Assembly (NCBI GenBank): GCA_033032175.1 | Contig: CM065313.1 | Span: 16,283,327-16,347,326 of the forward strand | DNA: 64,000 nt | Source: Saturnia japonica | Taxonomy: Eukaryota; Arthropoda; Insecta; Lepidoptera; Saturniidae | Direction of reading: 5' to 3' | Shown: positions 23,255-34,049 of the stretch, piece after piece | How the letters are laid out: the number at the start of each line of letters is the position of its first letter | Position numbering within the stretch: the first letter of the stretch is position 1 | Translations under genes and position numbers: made by a program | The notes under the pieces: model-generated | Databases searched by the model: none | What the model was told of the DNA's origin: nothing | Seen by the model: only the letters and a program-made list of their open reading frames with translations

Positions 23255-23480
23255 ACATGCAAATGGGAATGGTGGGCAATTGCCTTTAGTTCACTTTCGA
23301 CTTGATACCGGCGTGAGCAAGAAGACACTTTTCTCCTTTTTTGATAGCAGACTTTCCGCCTTTCGCCGTGATTTCTTATCTCTTTTGTATCAACATGCTG
23401 ATAACAAAATGTGTACTGTGTTCAAATTGATTTTATCGAGAGTATAACGCGTCTATTTATAAAACGTCATTGAATGTTAT
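23255..23480 (+). repeat. unclassified interspersed repeat, family D
   Basis: It contains GGGCAATTGCC, GACTTGATACCGGCGTGAGC, AACATGCTGATAACAAA and GCGTCTATTTATAAAACGTC. It shares the last two with 3900-3995, and all of them in inverted order with 59640-59800. No ORF or clear termini. Confidence 0.55.
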
Positions 23481-24279
23481 TTATACATTGTTTTAATAAG
23501 TAAATACATTTTGCTAAGAAACGATTGGTTGTGTAATACATTATCTTGTATAGTATTGAACGGCAGTGTTATAATTTTACGAACGTAAAGTCAGTAGCAG
23601 CGAGTGCTCTAACCAGTTCCTACTTCGATTAACCTTTGCAAAGGCGCTACTAGGTTTTTATGAAGATGCGCATATCATTATTATTAAACCAGTTTTATAT
23701 ATTAATGATAATGTTCCATGTTTAAGGAATTCATTAAAAACGTGGATCTTGTATTTCTTGTATTAAGTGAGCAATTCTATATATAAAAATTATATAGTAA
23801 TTGTTTTCTCGGAAACAGCTGTAACGATTTGGAAAACATTTGTAGTAAGATAATGCTTTACTTTCCAAGTTTACCCTAGATAGGAGGAACTTACCTAGGC
23901 GAAACTTCTTGGGCGGCAATTCGATAAATGGGTGAGAATTGAGAGTGAAATTTCGAGTACGCGTCACATTTAGGGCCTATTCGTTACATGAAAGAAAATA
24001 AAGATATAACGTAGTGAGAGGTATATTAGGTATTATATCTAATAAACAGTTAAGGCTATCCGCGTCTCCCTTTTTAGGAAGTTTCACTTCTGTCACGTTT
24101 ACGGTGCTGCACGCGCATTTTTTTTTAATGACGCCGAGTAAATCTCTCTCCACGAGACATTTATATTAATAATAGCAAATTGATTACGTAATATCAATTT
24201 TTAATATCTCTCTATTCATATTCCCCTAAACTATAGTATCTTTATCTCGAATTCAAACCGAAATTGTCATAACATAATA

Positions 24280-24525
24280 TACCATCACGCCTGTATCCCC
24301 GAAGGGTTAGGCAGAGTTGTACTAATGTTCACCCCACAGCTCGCCGGGTATATTTTTATGTTCCATGTAATGGAGGGCGAGCCCATTGCCATTGATCGGG
24401 CACAAAACTAAACTTCGAGCTGCTACTGAGAATTTCATACAAAAATCCAATAGCACGTTATTCGACCTGGGAATCGAACCCAGGACCTCCAGAATAGTAG
24501 TCGCGTTTTGGATCACTAGGTTAAT
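24280..24525 (-). mobile_element. tRNA-derived SINE, family 1, copy 1
   Basis: Read on the minus strand it has a tRNA-like head (ACCTAGTGATC, then CCTGGGTTCGATTCCCAGGT as B box and stem), a body, and a 3' tail CTCTGCCTAACCCTTCGGGG plus ATACAGGCGTGATGG. It matches 30433-30698 and 42925-43190. The frame 24322-24516 is a translation of this SINE. Confidence 0.75.
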
Positions 24526-24619
24526 TCTTTAATTGGGTATGTTAACCACTTGACACTGACGGTATTGTATGTTAAGATGAATATATTGTCACATCTCAAG
24601 AATACCTTCTCTTATCGTT

Positions 24620-24745
24620 TGTAGGTTTACCGTTATGATTGCAGTCTCACTTGATGTTAAGTGACGATTTGGTCCAAGTTGATGACATGCTAAGCCTAGT
24701 AGGGAAACTAGCTGTAAAGTACAGCTGCCGGAACAGCAAAAGAAA
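24620..24745 (-). repeat. short interspersed repeat, family C (inverted partial copy)
   Basis: On the minus strand it reads GTTCCGGCAGCTG ... CTAGGCTTAGCATG ... CCAAATCGTCACTTAA ... AAGTGAGACTGC, matching 25383-25470. Confidence 0.55.
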
Positions 24746-25282
24746 AGTTTAGGTTAAGTACAAAAAATGTCTGTAGAGTCAGTTGAATGCAAATTCGTTA
24801 CTTTTCATGAAATTAATATAAAAAATCTATTGTACTTTGATATTGGATACCAAATTTACCTCTAAAAACTAGAGAAAAATATAATCTATCAATTCAAATC
24901 ATTCGGATTCTTTGCTTTGATCCCAATCCGGATTAAATTTGTTTTTAATCAAAAAACGTAGTTAATTACTTTCTACAAATTAAAACCGAGCTAAAAGTAG
25001 TATTTAACCGTTATTTACTGTTAGGAACAACGGACACTGGACGTTTAATTTCATATAGCATTGCAAACTTTACTACCAATTATTAGAAATGTATATAACG
25101 GTGTCGAATGTAACAATATAAAAAAAAGCTGTTTTATACAGAATTTTTATATCCAATAGTATGCAGAAAACATCAAAGAAAGTGTTAATGAATTACTATC
25201 ATTAAATGCTGCGCATATGTGATTGTATTAGTGAGAATATATTTTCTTAATACATATCATATTAAATAATTATTATTAATAT

Positions 25283-25500
25283 TTTGAAGCCGTGGCATGG
25301 TGGTAGGACATTTTCTAATGTCCGCCTGGCTAACTACCATCCCCATGTTGAAAATCTGTCGCCAAGCACCATTAGGTGCGTTCCGGCAGCTGCATTTGAG
25401 AGCCTGTCTTCCACTAGGCTTAGCGTGGTACCATCTTTGGCCACATCGTCACTTAAAGTCAGGTGAGATTGTGGCCACATCGCAAAACCTATAACGATAA
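25283..25500 (+). repeat. short interspersed repeat, family C (longest copy)
   Basis: It starts GCCGTGGCATGGTGGTAGGA and continues to CGCAAAACCTATAACG. The first 60 bases look like a degenerate Pol III head, but I see no convincing B box. The right half is shared with 1-119 (direct) and 16649-16745 and 24620-24745 (inverted). The three overlapping frames here are artefacts. Confidence 0.6.
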
Positions 25501-25712
25501 AAAAAGTTATTCTAAAGGTAAAGAAAGGTGTGTTTTTTTTTTCGGAACTAATTATTTTTCTAAAATAGAAGTAGCCTAAGTATAAGTATAGCAAGTTATG
25601 ATACAAATTAAGTACTTGTCGTAATTAATAGATAATGTTGTCTTTATATATTACCGGTAGTTATATAATTATTTATAATGTATTATTATCTTGGCAATTC
25701 GCAATATTTGAC

Positions 25713-26302
25713 TACTACCCGTGCGCAATAAGTTGAGACCTGGGGGCGGGGACGCCACAGACGCATGGTTGTACTGTGCACAAAAAAATATCACAAGTTT
25801 CTACCCGCGACTTTGTCTCTGCTATTTTTTTTAATGTAGCGAGTGTTGTACTCGGAACAACGCCGCCTTACATTTATTATACTTGAGCTATTACAAGCGT
25901 GCGAACTGAGTCATAAATATTTTTGATCAGCCCTCTCGCTCGCACTTATAGGCCATATGGAACTGCGCTAGTCTTTGTGTAATAGTAAAATGACTTTGTC
26001 AATAACAGGTAATAAGGGAGAGTTTAAGAAAATAATGCAAAATATTATTTAGGTTAAACTTAACACAAAAAATAACAATAAAATATAGCAGTAACTCTAA
26101 TAACTATTAACGAAACAGTATCAAATAAGATTATAAAATCGAAGCGCGTTGTCGTTGCGTGACGGAAGCCAGTACGAGACCAAAATGTTTAAAAAAATGG
26201 CGTTGCCGACAGTACAACATATGAGTTTGAGGGGAGGTTACAGAGGTAGCGGGCGGAGGGTGGCATTCCAGGCGAGTCTCAACTTATCGCGCACGGGTAG
26301 TA
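25713..26302. mobile_element. TA-flanked MITE with long terminal inverted repeats (586 bp)
   Basis: CTACCCGTGCGCAATAAGTT at 25715 continues GAGAC. The inverted right end, finishing at 26300, is the same with one change (CAATAAG to CGATAAG). TA flanks both sides (25713-25714, 26301-26302), as expected for Tc1/mariner-type insertion. The interior has no transposase. The small frame at 26149-26337 crosses its right end and is not a gene. Confidence 0.75.
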
Positions 26303-26490
26303 AGTTCGAAATTCTCGTATTGTCACTTGGTTGCTAGTGCTTGCTGGTCGATGGGATTGCATGCTCACTTTACTTGCTCGGCTTACACATTCTGCTCATG
26401 CTTAACTAACTGTCTTTATGTTTTTAAAGTAAGTTATAACAAAGAAGATTGCGTTCTAAATTTAGTAATTAAAATTCTATTTATCTAATA

Positions 26491-27170
26491 CTAGCTGACT
26501 CGCGCAACTTTGTCTGCGTCACAAGAGAGAGAGAGAGAGAGAGAGGTTAGAGAGAGTGGGTCGTAGGCAGAGACAAATAACAATTGCTGTAGGCATCTAT
26601 TTAATACAATGAAATTATAGGTGCCACTCGCCTCCCACATCATTCCAATAAAATGCAAGGGCGGTACTTAATTATTATTGCCTTCTGCGGAGTTGTTTTA
26701 AAACTGTGATATCTCCTAAGATATTCATTTAAATCAATTGTTGAAAAGGGCTATTTTGTCGAAAATTACATACTTGTGATGAATAACGTACTTATTTCGA
26801 TAAGGATTAATACCAGGTTTATAAAAACGAAGGTGGAAATGTGCATTTTTTTAGAACAAATTTTATTACCACGAAAAAGGTTATTTTGAGTCAACCTCAA
26901 AAGATAGAAATATGCAATCGTGGACTTTTTTAGAACTTTTTAACAGAAACAATTCCGTCACACATCGTTGTTGCGTAACTTTAACCGTTTACGCAGCGCA
27001 CGCAAAAGAAGCTTTTAAAAGGAATAAATTTTCTCCATTTTTACAACATTATTCATTGATGCTCCGCTCCTATTGGTCGTAGCGTTATATAGCCTATATC
27101 CTTCTTAGATAAATGGTCTATCCAACACTAAAATATGATTATAAATTGAATATAAAAGTCTTGTGTGCGT
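26491..27170 (-). mobile_element. Helitron-like element with (GA)n microsatellite, degenerate
   Basis: CTAGCTGACTCGCGCAACTT at the left is the inverted 3' end. A GA microsatellite (about 26523-26547) follows it. Near 27060-27130 CCGCTCCTATTGGTCG and TATAGCCTATATCCTTCTTA are common inner modules of lepidopteran Helitrons. The 5' end is unclear. Confidence 0.45.
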
Positions 27171-27533
27171 CTGTTAGCAATCGTATATTTTTTTAAATTA
27201 CATGACCGATTGTGCTCATATTTTACATTTTAGTTTTATTAAGGCGATGGTTTATAAAAAATTTGGATCCCATATATACATAGAAATAAATTTCACTAAG
27301 CAATAATGTTAGATGGAACATACCTAATAACATAACTTACTAAAATGAATTTGGTCCGATCCGTCTAGCCTAGACGGTTTGCGTAGGCAGGAATTATTAT
27401 TAAAAGGCATTCTTATATAATATGTATATTACCTCTTTTATTTGTTAGAACCCGACAGTACTCAAATTTCATTGAATAAACAGTTATTACGATTACAAAC
27501 AAACTTACATAGTAATTATTTTTTGATTTATAT

Positions 27534-28776
27534 TAGGTCTTTACCTATGAAATTGCCGTTTTGTATGAAAAAATTTAAACGATTTTTTTTCATGTATTTT
27601 TTATTTGTATTAATCGAAGTAATCACCCATGCAATCAATGCATCTTTGCCAGCGCAGTGGCAGTTTATTGATGCCCTTCTTAAAGAAATCAGCTGGACGG
27701 GAGGCAACAAATTCTTCATAGGAATTTTGTACTGTCTCGGGTATTGTTTTTTTTTCCCGCCAAGGAGTTATCCAAATTCTGGAAAAAGTAGTAGTCTGTA
27801 GGCGCAAAGTCTGGTGAGTAGGCGGATGACGGAGAACTTCCAACCGCAGTTCTTGCAACTTGGAGACCGTCTGCTGTGCAGTATGAGGTCGCGCGTTGTC
27901 GTGCAGGAGCAGCGGAGACGAGCGATTGACCAATGCTGGTTGGAGATGTGCCAGCTTGTCCATCATTGTGTTCAGTTCTTCACAGTACACATCTGCAGTA
28001 ATGCTCACCCCGTTTGGTAAGAAGCTGTGATGAATCACACCGGCGCTAGACCACCAAACAGTGACCATCACTTTTCTAGGGGTAAGTTTTCGTTTAGGGC
28101 ATTGTTTAGGTGCTGAACCAGGATCCAACCAACTTGCTGAGCGCTTGCGGTTATCAAACAGAATCCATTTTTCATCGCAGGTAACAATGCGGTTCAAAAT
28201 TCCTTCATTTGTGTGTCTGTTGAGCAGTGCAAGGCACGTCTCGACGCGTGCTTCGCGCTGGCGATCATTGAGTTCGTGGGGCACCCATTTGTCAAGCTTT
28301 TTTACCTTGCCAATTTGACGCAAATGTACCAATATTGTTTTGACGCTAACGTCGAAAGCTGCTGCTAATTCAGCCGTAGATAGTGTATCATCAGCTTCCA
28401 CAATCGCCTTTAATTCGTCATTGTCGACCAAAGTCTTCGGACGACCGCGAGGTTCATTTTTCAGGTCGATTCCCAGAACGGAAGCGAGCAAAGCAATAAC
28501 AGGTGGTGCGTTGGTTTGTAGTGTTAGCTCCGTAAACGTCGTTGATGTTGCGTGCCGCTTGTGCCGCGTTGCTGCCACGATGGTACTCATATTTCATAAT
28601 TACTCGAATTTTTAACGTATCCATGATGATAAAAAATATTGAAATGCGATGAAAATGTAACACTAATTAATAAACACATTACTACTTTTGGAAAAAGAAT
28701 TCCATGTTTTTAAAATAAAATTAATTTGAATGGCCAGTACTGCAGAACGGCAATTTCATAGGTAAAGAAAGACCTA
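27534..28776 (-). mobile_element. mariner transposon, copy 1 (defective, 1239 bp)
   Basis: The terminal repeats GGTCTTTACCTATGAAATTG (27536) and its inverse ending at 28774 are flanked by TA (27534-27535 and 28775-28776). The right repeat carries a 3-base insertion (AAG). Compared with copy 2 at 32851-34047, this copy lacks about 40 bp in its 5' untranslated part but keeps the full 3' part. The transposase frame is broken (see separate entry). Confidence 0.9.
27610..28624 (-). pseudogene. mariner transposase, copy 1, two frameshifts
   Basis: The start ATG is at 28624. The N-terminal helix-turn-helix region reads in one frame to about 28470. There, 2 bases are missing compared with copy 2 (GGAATCGAC against GGAACTTCGAC), shifting the frame. 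The rest (27610-28460) includes the WVPHEL motif, the first two catalytic-type sites (CDEKW and HDNARPH) and then a 1-base deletion near 27821 that destroys the YSPD...D block with the third aspartate. The frame recovers later and ends in a normal C terminus (MGDYFD) that copy 2 has lost. It cannot make active transposase. Confidence 0.9.
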
Positions 28777-29835
28777 TTATTAATGGTTCTAATATGTATT
28801 TATACTATATTTAATTAATACATTTGATCAAGTTTTCTGTAAATATTTTTTGAGATTGGATTAATACCAGTGTAAATTATTTTAATTTGTACTTTTTTAA
28901 TATATATTATTTAGACAAATTTATACGTTGACTAACTATTGTCAATGTCTACGCTCGCAGTATTTTTAAATGTAGGTACAGTTATATGTAATATCTATCA
29001 GGATTTCAGGAGGATATAATTAGAATTACCACGCCAGTCTAATTAATAGTGTTAAAAACGTCGTAGTTCATCAATGCGCGATTGATGAATTAATAATATA
29101 TTTTCTTTCCTCTAAGTTTGACTTAAAATAATGTTTGTATAATATATTTATTAATACAAACAAGCGTACGGTTCGCCTGATGGTTAGCGGTTTCCGTAGC
29201 CTATGAACGCTTGTAACACCAGAGTTATTACAAGCGCGTTCAGATCTTTAAACCTCCTTCATCAAGAAGCTCTGGAAATCCTATTCGCCGTAGGAATACA
29301 ACACAAGGTTATTTGGCTACGATTTTCTAACGGGTATTTTACTGGTCATACGTCTTAAAGGTCACTATGTAAAGAGACAAGTTTACAATACATGAAGTAC
29401 GTTTTTTTTAATAGTACAAAATTATCTAAATGTACAGTAACCTCAAATTACCTACCATCTGCCAAGGCTTCCGACTAAAATGTTAAAGTTCATTAAATAC
29501 TAGTCAATTCTAAAAGCGGGCCGGTTGCATGTAGAAGCGTTAGGTGAGGTCACCGATGGATTGGGTTGTCGTCATCTCTCCGACGGATGCCCGGATGCGA
29601 AACCTTAATAAGGTTTATATTTAAAATGTTATGTATAATTTTTCCGTGAACCATTTAAGAAATGAACAGTCATCGTTTTTATGGCTATGCTTTTTTTATG
29701 TTTGTATTTTTTATCAAGTTGAGTGACTCCTAATGCTTTACTTTTTATCTGAATGACTAGACTAAAAGAGAGTTATGATTTCTACAGGCTATGTATGTAT
29801 GTTCATCTGTACCCGCATATCTTCTAAACTTATTA
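28777..29835. other. non-coding DNA
   Basis: No gene seen. 29160-29290 carries an inverted CAAGCGT...ACGCTTG and GTAACACCAGAGTTATTAC hairpin-like arrangement that looks like part of a short repeat. 29510-29600 is slightly GC-richer. Confidence 0.35.
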
Positions 29836-29839
29836 TCAT

Positions 29840-30212
29840 AACTTGATAAATGAGGTATCGTCAGTGCTTTGTGGTGTGATAGAAGATATAGTCACAAGGA
29901 TTGAAAAAGGGATGTTTAGATGGTTTGGGCATGTTGAGAGGATGAATGAAAGAAGAATGATTAAACAAATTTATGATGCGAATGTGAAAGGAATCGGTGG
30001 AAGAGGAAGGCCTAGACGAACATTTATCGATCAAATCGGAGACGTTCTGAAGAAAGGTAAGGTCAAGAGTACTCTAAACCGACGAGCATGAATGAAAATA
30101 TTAATGAATGTCGAAGAAGCGAAAGAGGTATGCCAGGATTGTAGCAGGTGGAAGGACGTGGTCTCTGCCTACCCCGTTGGGAAATAGGCGTGATTTATGT
30201 ATGTATGTATGT
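29840..30212 (+). pseudogene. RTE-like LINE 3' end
   Basis: The frame from 29843 encodes the C-terminal tail found after the reverse transcriptase in this LINE type: FRWFGHVERMNERRMIKQIY, then GRGRPRRTFIDQIGDVLKKG. It meets a stop (TGA near 30089), after which the same frame continues to a natural-looking end SRWKDVVSAYPVGK and stop at about 30184. The 3' untranslated part is only a few bases, then TATG repeats. It is 5' truncated, with another copy at 32478-32836. Confidence 0.75.
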
Positions 30213-30412
30213 CAGCTGCGTCTTGATTGTCGACTGTTAAAGGAGGCGCGCGCACATATCAGAAAGTCTACACTATGAAGTTGCTTGTTAAACGTCTTTT
30301 TTATTGTGGTGACGATAGTAACACTCAATGTTATGTGTCATAGACCATCGAGTGTGAAGATTCAACAAAATATAATTTCTATCACGCGCATACAGAAAGA
30401 AGAATTTTTTAC

Positions 30413-31155
30413 TTGTTGGCATGTAACGATACTACATACATACCAACATACTATCACGCCTGTATCCCTGAAGGGTTAGGCAGAGGTGTACAATGTACAC
30501 CCACAGTTCGCCGTGTATGTTTTTTAGGTCCATGTAACAGGGGCGAGCCTATTGCCATTAATTGGGCACAAAGCCAAATTCCCAGCTGCTACTGAAAATT
30601 TCATAGAAAAATCCAATAACACTTTGCTCGACCTGTGAAATCGAACCCAGGACCTCGATTATAGCAGTCGCGCTTACGACCACTAGGCTAATGAGGCAGT
30701 AACGATACCGATACGATATAATTGCTAGGCCGATTTATTAGCATCGCCGATTATTTATCAACCTTTATCTAATAATTTAAAAAGCGCGCGATTTTACTTT
30801 CGTCGCAGGCGAGAGAGTAGCACGTGGTGCTAGCGGTATCATTGTCTTCTTTACTAAACGATGCGTTGTATCGTTTCGCACCTATTTAGAAATAATTTTG
30901 ATTTTGACTTTATTTTTATTTTGAAGTTAAATATCAAAAACCAACTTATCATGAAAAAATAATTGTCGTCAGTTTTGTGCATAATAGAGACACATCAATC
31001 ACCCAAAAAACTGTACCCTCCGCCAGGTGAGTAAAAATGCGGAGCTTACATACTTTTGATATCGTTATGGGTATCGTTGATTATTCACTTAATAATCACT
31101 TATTCAATAATCGGTATTGTATCGGCATAATGATGTACCGTAACATCTCTACTTA
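30413..31155. mobile_element. hAT-type MITE holding a SINE
   Basis: The left end GGCATGTAACGATAC (about 30418-30432), continued after the SINE by CGATACGATA, is an imperfect inverted match of the right end, which reads inverted GAGATGTTACGGTAC (about 31137-31151) and then GCCGATACAATACCG. Such (A)GATGTAACGATACCGATAC ends are typical of insect hAT MITEs. The interior is AT-rich and non-coding. A SINE is inserted at 30433-30698. Confidence 0.55.
30433..30698 (-). mobile_element. tRNA-derived SINE, family 1, copy 2, with 10-bp target duplication
   Basis: GTAACGATAC flanks both sides (30423-30432 and 30699-30708). On the minus strand the SINE starts TGCCTCATTAGCCTAGTGG, with an A box TAGCCTAGTGG and a B box GGTTCGATTTC. 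It ends CTCTGCCTAACCCTTCAGGG, ATACAGGCGTGATAG and a TATG-rich tail. The tail resembles the 3' end of the RTE-like LINE at 29840-30212, suggesting that LINE family mobilised it. Confidence 0.85.
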
Positions 31156-32200
31156 ATATGCTATGTTAATTTCAAGCTATAAGAGCTAGATAATCTCAAA
31201 ATATTTATATTTTATAAAAAAGTAAATTAATTTATTAAATGTTCAATATAAGTACTATAAAGCTGTCTGTTATTAATATTTAACTATACACAAAGTTTAC
31301 GAATATACATATTATTATTCTATTTAAAAATTACTTTCCTGTTAATTAGATTACTTTTGAATTGGATTAATATTCAAACAAGGTTGCGCGGTATGAGAAA
31401 TCTATATCGTTACAATGCTTAGGGGGCGTTCATTAATTACGAGAGCTCAAAATGAAGGGAAGGGTCAATATAATAATTAATTCTCACGACAACTTTTTAA
31501 TATAGTGAATATACAGATAACATTTTAACTTAAGCAACAACATTTATTTATCTGAGAATAGAATAATTTAACATACCTTACCATCATCTACCACATCTTA
31601 CCAAATCTCACCAAGGTGAAGGGACCAAATAAAAAAAACCTCACACGAAATTATCCCATAACAATAGTTTACGATAGTTACCTTGTCGATGCCCTTTACG
31701 ATAGTTTTCAAGTGTAGTATTATGAAAAGACAGGCTTACAGTCAGGATGTAGTTATTGGATCTAGGATTAGTATGGCTTCCAAAAGATGTCTCTGTAATG
31801 GCTTTTATGTTACTTAATTAAGTATTTTCTGAATAAGACTCGCCTGAATATTGTGTAATCCGTGACTGTTCTGCTCTAATTTGAAAAGTACTTTTTAAAT
31901 TTTTTACATACTATAGTTTAAAGTTTCGGTAAAACAATAACAGCCGCTTTAGTATTAATTCAAAACAGCAACATTAATAGCAAAAAAAATGATTAGTCGC
32001 ATAGGCTCATAAGAACCCATAGATTAATGTTATAAAAAGGGTGTGTACGAATGTAAGAAGTTCTTTGGAATTAAAAAAAAAACCAAAATTTTTATCCCTT
32101 GTCACAACATAATGAAGTTAGCCATTTTATTTAATTAAATATTTTAAGGAAACTTACAGTTAATTACAGAGATAAATTACATGTGTAGATGTGAGAGAGA
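31156..32200. other. AT-rich non-coding DNA
   Basis: No gene, RNA gene or recognised repeat. A short CTTACCATCATC/CTTACCAAATC run near 31575-31620 is simple sequence. Confidence 0.4.
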
Positions 32201-32460
32201 TATACGAGGTGTCCCAAAAGTATCCGACCTGTATCCATAACTTCGCGCCAAAACGTCCGAATGACCTTGATGAAGTACTAGCGTAACAAGTGACTCGTCA
32301 CGAAGTCATAGCCACCTGACGAGATTTTTTATTTCGAGCGCAACTTGTCTTTTCGTACATTGTCAATATCTTGTTGGTGGGATTTTGCTATAGTTGAAAA
32401 TGACGGAGAGATTGGAACAATGAATTTGCATAAAGTTTTACTGCAAACTCTATACCATTT
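32201..32460 (+). mobile_element. second mariner subfamily, 5' end relic
   Basis: TA followed by TACGAGGTGTCCCAAAAGTA and TCCGACC is a mariner-type terminal repeat. About 200 bp in, ATGACGGAGAGATTGGAACA starts a transposase-like frame (MTERLEQ, stop, ICIKF) that is interrupted at once and then lost. The element is cut off just before the RTE-like fragment. It is unrelated in its ends to the mariners at 27536 and 32851. Confidence 0.6.
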
Positions 32461-32477
32461 CTGTATTTGCCTAATAT

Positions 32478-32836
32478 ATACATATATACATCACGCCGAT
32501 TTCCCAACGAGGTAGGCAGAGACCACGTCCTTCCACCTGCTACGATCCTGGCATACCTCTTTTGCTTCTTCGACGTTTAATTAATCTTTTCATGCATGCT
32601 CGTCGGTTTAGAGTACTCTTGACCTTACCTTTCTTCAGAACGTCTCCGATTTGATCGATAAATGTTCGTCTAGGCCTTCCTCTTCCAACGATTCCTTTCA
32701 CACTCGCATTATAGATTTGTTTAATCATTCTTCTTTCATTCATCCTCTCGACATGCCCAAACTGTCTAAGCATCCCTTTCTCAATCCGTGTGACTATATC
32801 TTCTTTCACACCACAAAGCTGCACAAAATACAAGTG
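32478..32836 (-). pseudogene. RTE-like LINE 3' end, second copy
   Basis: On the minus strand it encodes GHVERMNERRMIKQIYNAS and GRGRPRRTFIDQIGDVLKKG, as in 29840-30212, then drifts out of frame near the end. The 3' end is GGGAAATCGGCGTGATGTAT and TATG-like repeats at 32478-32490. The 5' truncation lies close to 32836, a few bases from the mariner that begins at 32851. Confidence 0.75.
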
Positions 32837-32848
32837 ATAAGTATATAA

Positions 32849-34049
32849 TAGGTCTTTACCTATGAAATTGCCGTTCTGCAGTACTGGCCATTTCAAATCA
32901 AAATAATTTTTGTTTGGCTAAGAATTCTAATTTCAAATTAATTTTATTTTAAAAACATGGAATTCTTTTACCAAAAGTAGTCATTTGTTGTCATTAATTA
33001 GTGTTACATTTTCATCGCATTTCAATCTTTTTTGTCATCATGGATACGTTAAAAATTCTAGTAATTATGGAATGTGAGTACCGTCGTGGCAGCAACGCGG
33101 CACAAGCAACACGCAACATCAACGACGTTTACGGAGCTAACACTACAAATCAACGCACCACCTGTTATTGGTTTGCTCTCTTCCGTTCTGGGAACTTCGA
33201 CCTGAAAAATGAACCTCGCGGTCGTCCGAAGACTGTGGTCGACAATGACGAATTAAAGGCGATTGTGGAAGTTGATGATACACAATCTACGGCTGAATTA
33301 GCAGCAGCTTTCGACGTTAGCGTCAAAACAATATTGGTCCATTTGCGTCAAATTGGCAAGGTAAAAAAGCTTGACAAATGGGTGCCCCACGAATCCAATG
33401 ATCGCCAGCGCGAAGTACGCGTCGAGACGTGCCTTGCACTGCTCAACAGACACACAAATGGAGGAATTTTGAACCGCATTGTTACCTGCGATGAAAAATG
33501 GATTCTGTTTGATAACCGCAAGCGCTCAGCAAGTTGGTTGGATCCTGGTTCAGCACCTAAACAATGCCCTAAACGAAAACTTACCCCTAGAAAAGTGATG
33601 GTCACTGTTTGGTGGTCTAGCGCCGGTGTGATTCATCACAGCTTCTTACCAAACGGGGTGAGCATTACTGCAGATGTGTACTGTGAAGAACTGAACACAA
33701 TGATGGACAAGCTGGCTCATCTCCAACCAGCATTGGTCAATCGCTTGTCTCCGCTGCTCCTGCACGACAACGCGCAACCTCATACTGCACAGCAGACGGT
33801 CTCCAAGTTGCAAGAACTGGGGTTGGAAGTTCTCCGTCATCCGCCCTACTCACCAGACTTTGCGCCTACAGACTACTACTTTTTCCAGAATTTGGATAAA
33901 TCCTTGGCGGGAAAAAAATTCAATACCCGAGAGGCAGTACAAAATGCCTTTGAAGAATTTGTTGCCTCCCGTCCAGCTAATTTATTTAAGAAGGGCATCA
34001 ATAAACTGCCACTGTCATACAAAACGGCAATTTCATAGGTAAAGACCTA
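32849..34049 (+). mobile_element. mariner transposon, copy 2 (1197 bp, 3' internal deletion)
   Basis: GGTCTTTACCTATGAAATTG at 32851 and its inverse ending at 34047 are flanked by TA (32849-32850, 34048-34049). It is the same family as copy 1 but in the opposite orientation. Copy 1 has about 85 bp between the codons for NKLPL and the right terminal repeat that are missing here, so the reading frame runs straight into the terminal repeat. Confidence 0.92.
33040..34038 (+). CDS. mariner transposase, copy 2 (open frame, altered C terminus)
   Basis: It encodes 332 residues from the ATG at 33040; mariner transposases are usually about 345. The enzyme cuts and pastes the element at TA sites. N-terminal helix-turn-helix regions occupy about residues 1-110 (GRPKT linker near 62). 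The catalytic triad D,D34D is complete: D151 (TCDEKW), D243 (HDNAQPH) and D278 (YSPDFAPTDYY). Two conserved motifs are altered: WVPHEL is WVPHES, and HDNARPH is HDNAQPH. The last residues (SYKTAIS) are read from the right terminal repeat, whose TAG supplies the stop, because of a deletion. The open frame suggests recent movement; activity is uncertain. Confidence 0.85.
   Translation: MDTLKILVIMECEYRRGSNAAQATRNINDVYGANTTNQRTTCYWFALFRSGNFDLKNEPRGRPKTVVDNDELKAIVEVDDTQSTAELAAAFDVSVKTILVHLRQIGKVKKLDKWVPHESNDRQREVRVETCLALLNRHTNGGILNRIVTCDEKWILFDNRKRSASWLDPGSAPKQCPKRKLTPRKVMVTVWWSSAGVIHHSFLPNGVSITADVYCEELNTMMDKLAHLQPALVNRLSPLLLHDNAQPHTAQQTVSKLQELGLEVLRHPPYSPDFAPTDYYFFQNLDKSLAGKKFNTREAVQNAFEEFVASRPANLFKKGINKLPLSYKTAIS

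Noticed and set aside
24322..24516. Minus-strand 64-codon frame
   Set aside because: It lies wholly inside a SINE and reads its tRNA-like head.
24430..24520. Possible tRNA genes at the SINE heads (also 30600-30698, 42925-43000, 20322-20390 and 62234-62300)
   Set aside because: A and B boxes are present but the cloverleaf is degenerate and each is joined to a SINE body.
26523..26547. GA microsatellite considered as a regulatory (GAGA) element
   Set aside because: It is simple sequence within a decayed Helitron-like repeat and has no promoter context.
27442..28615. Plus-strand frames over mariner copy 1
   Set aside because: They are antisense of the transposase pseudogene; the same shadows appear on the minus strand of copy 2.
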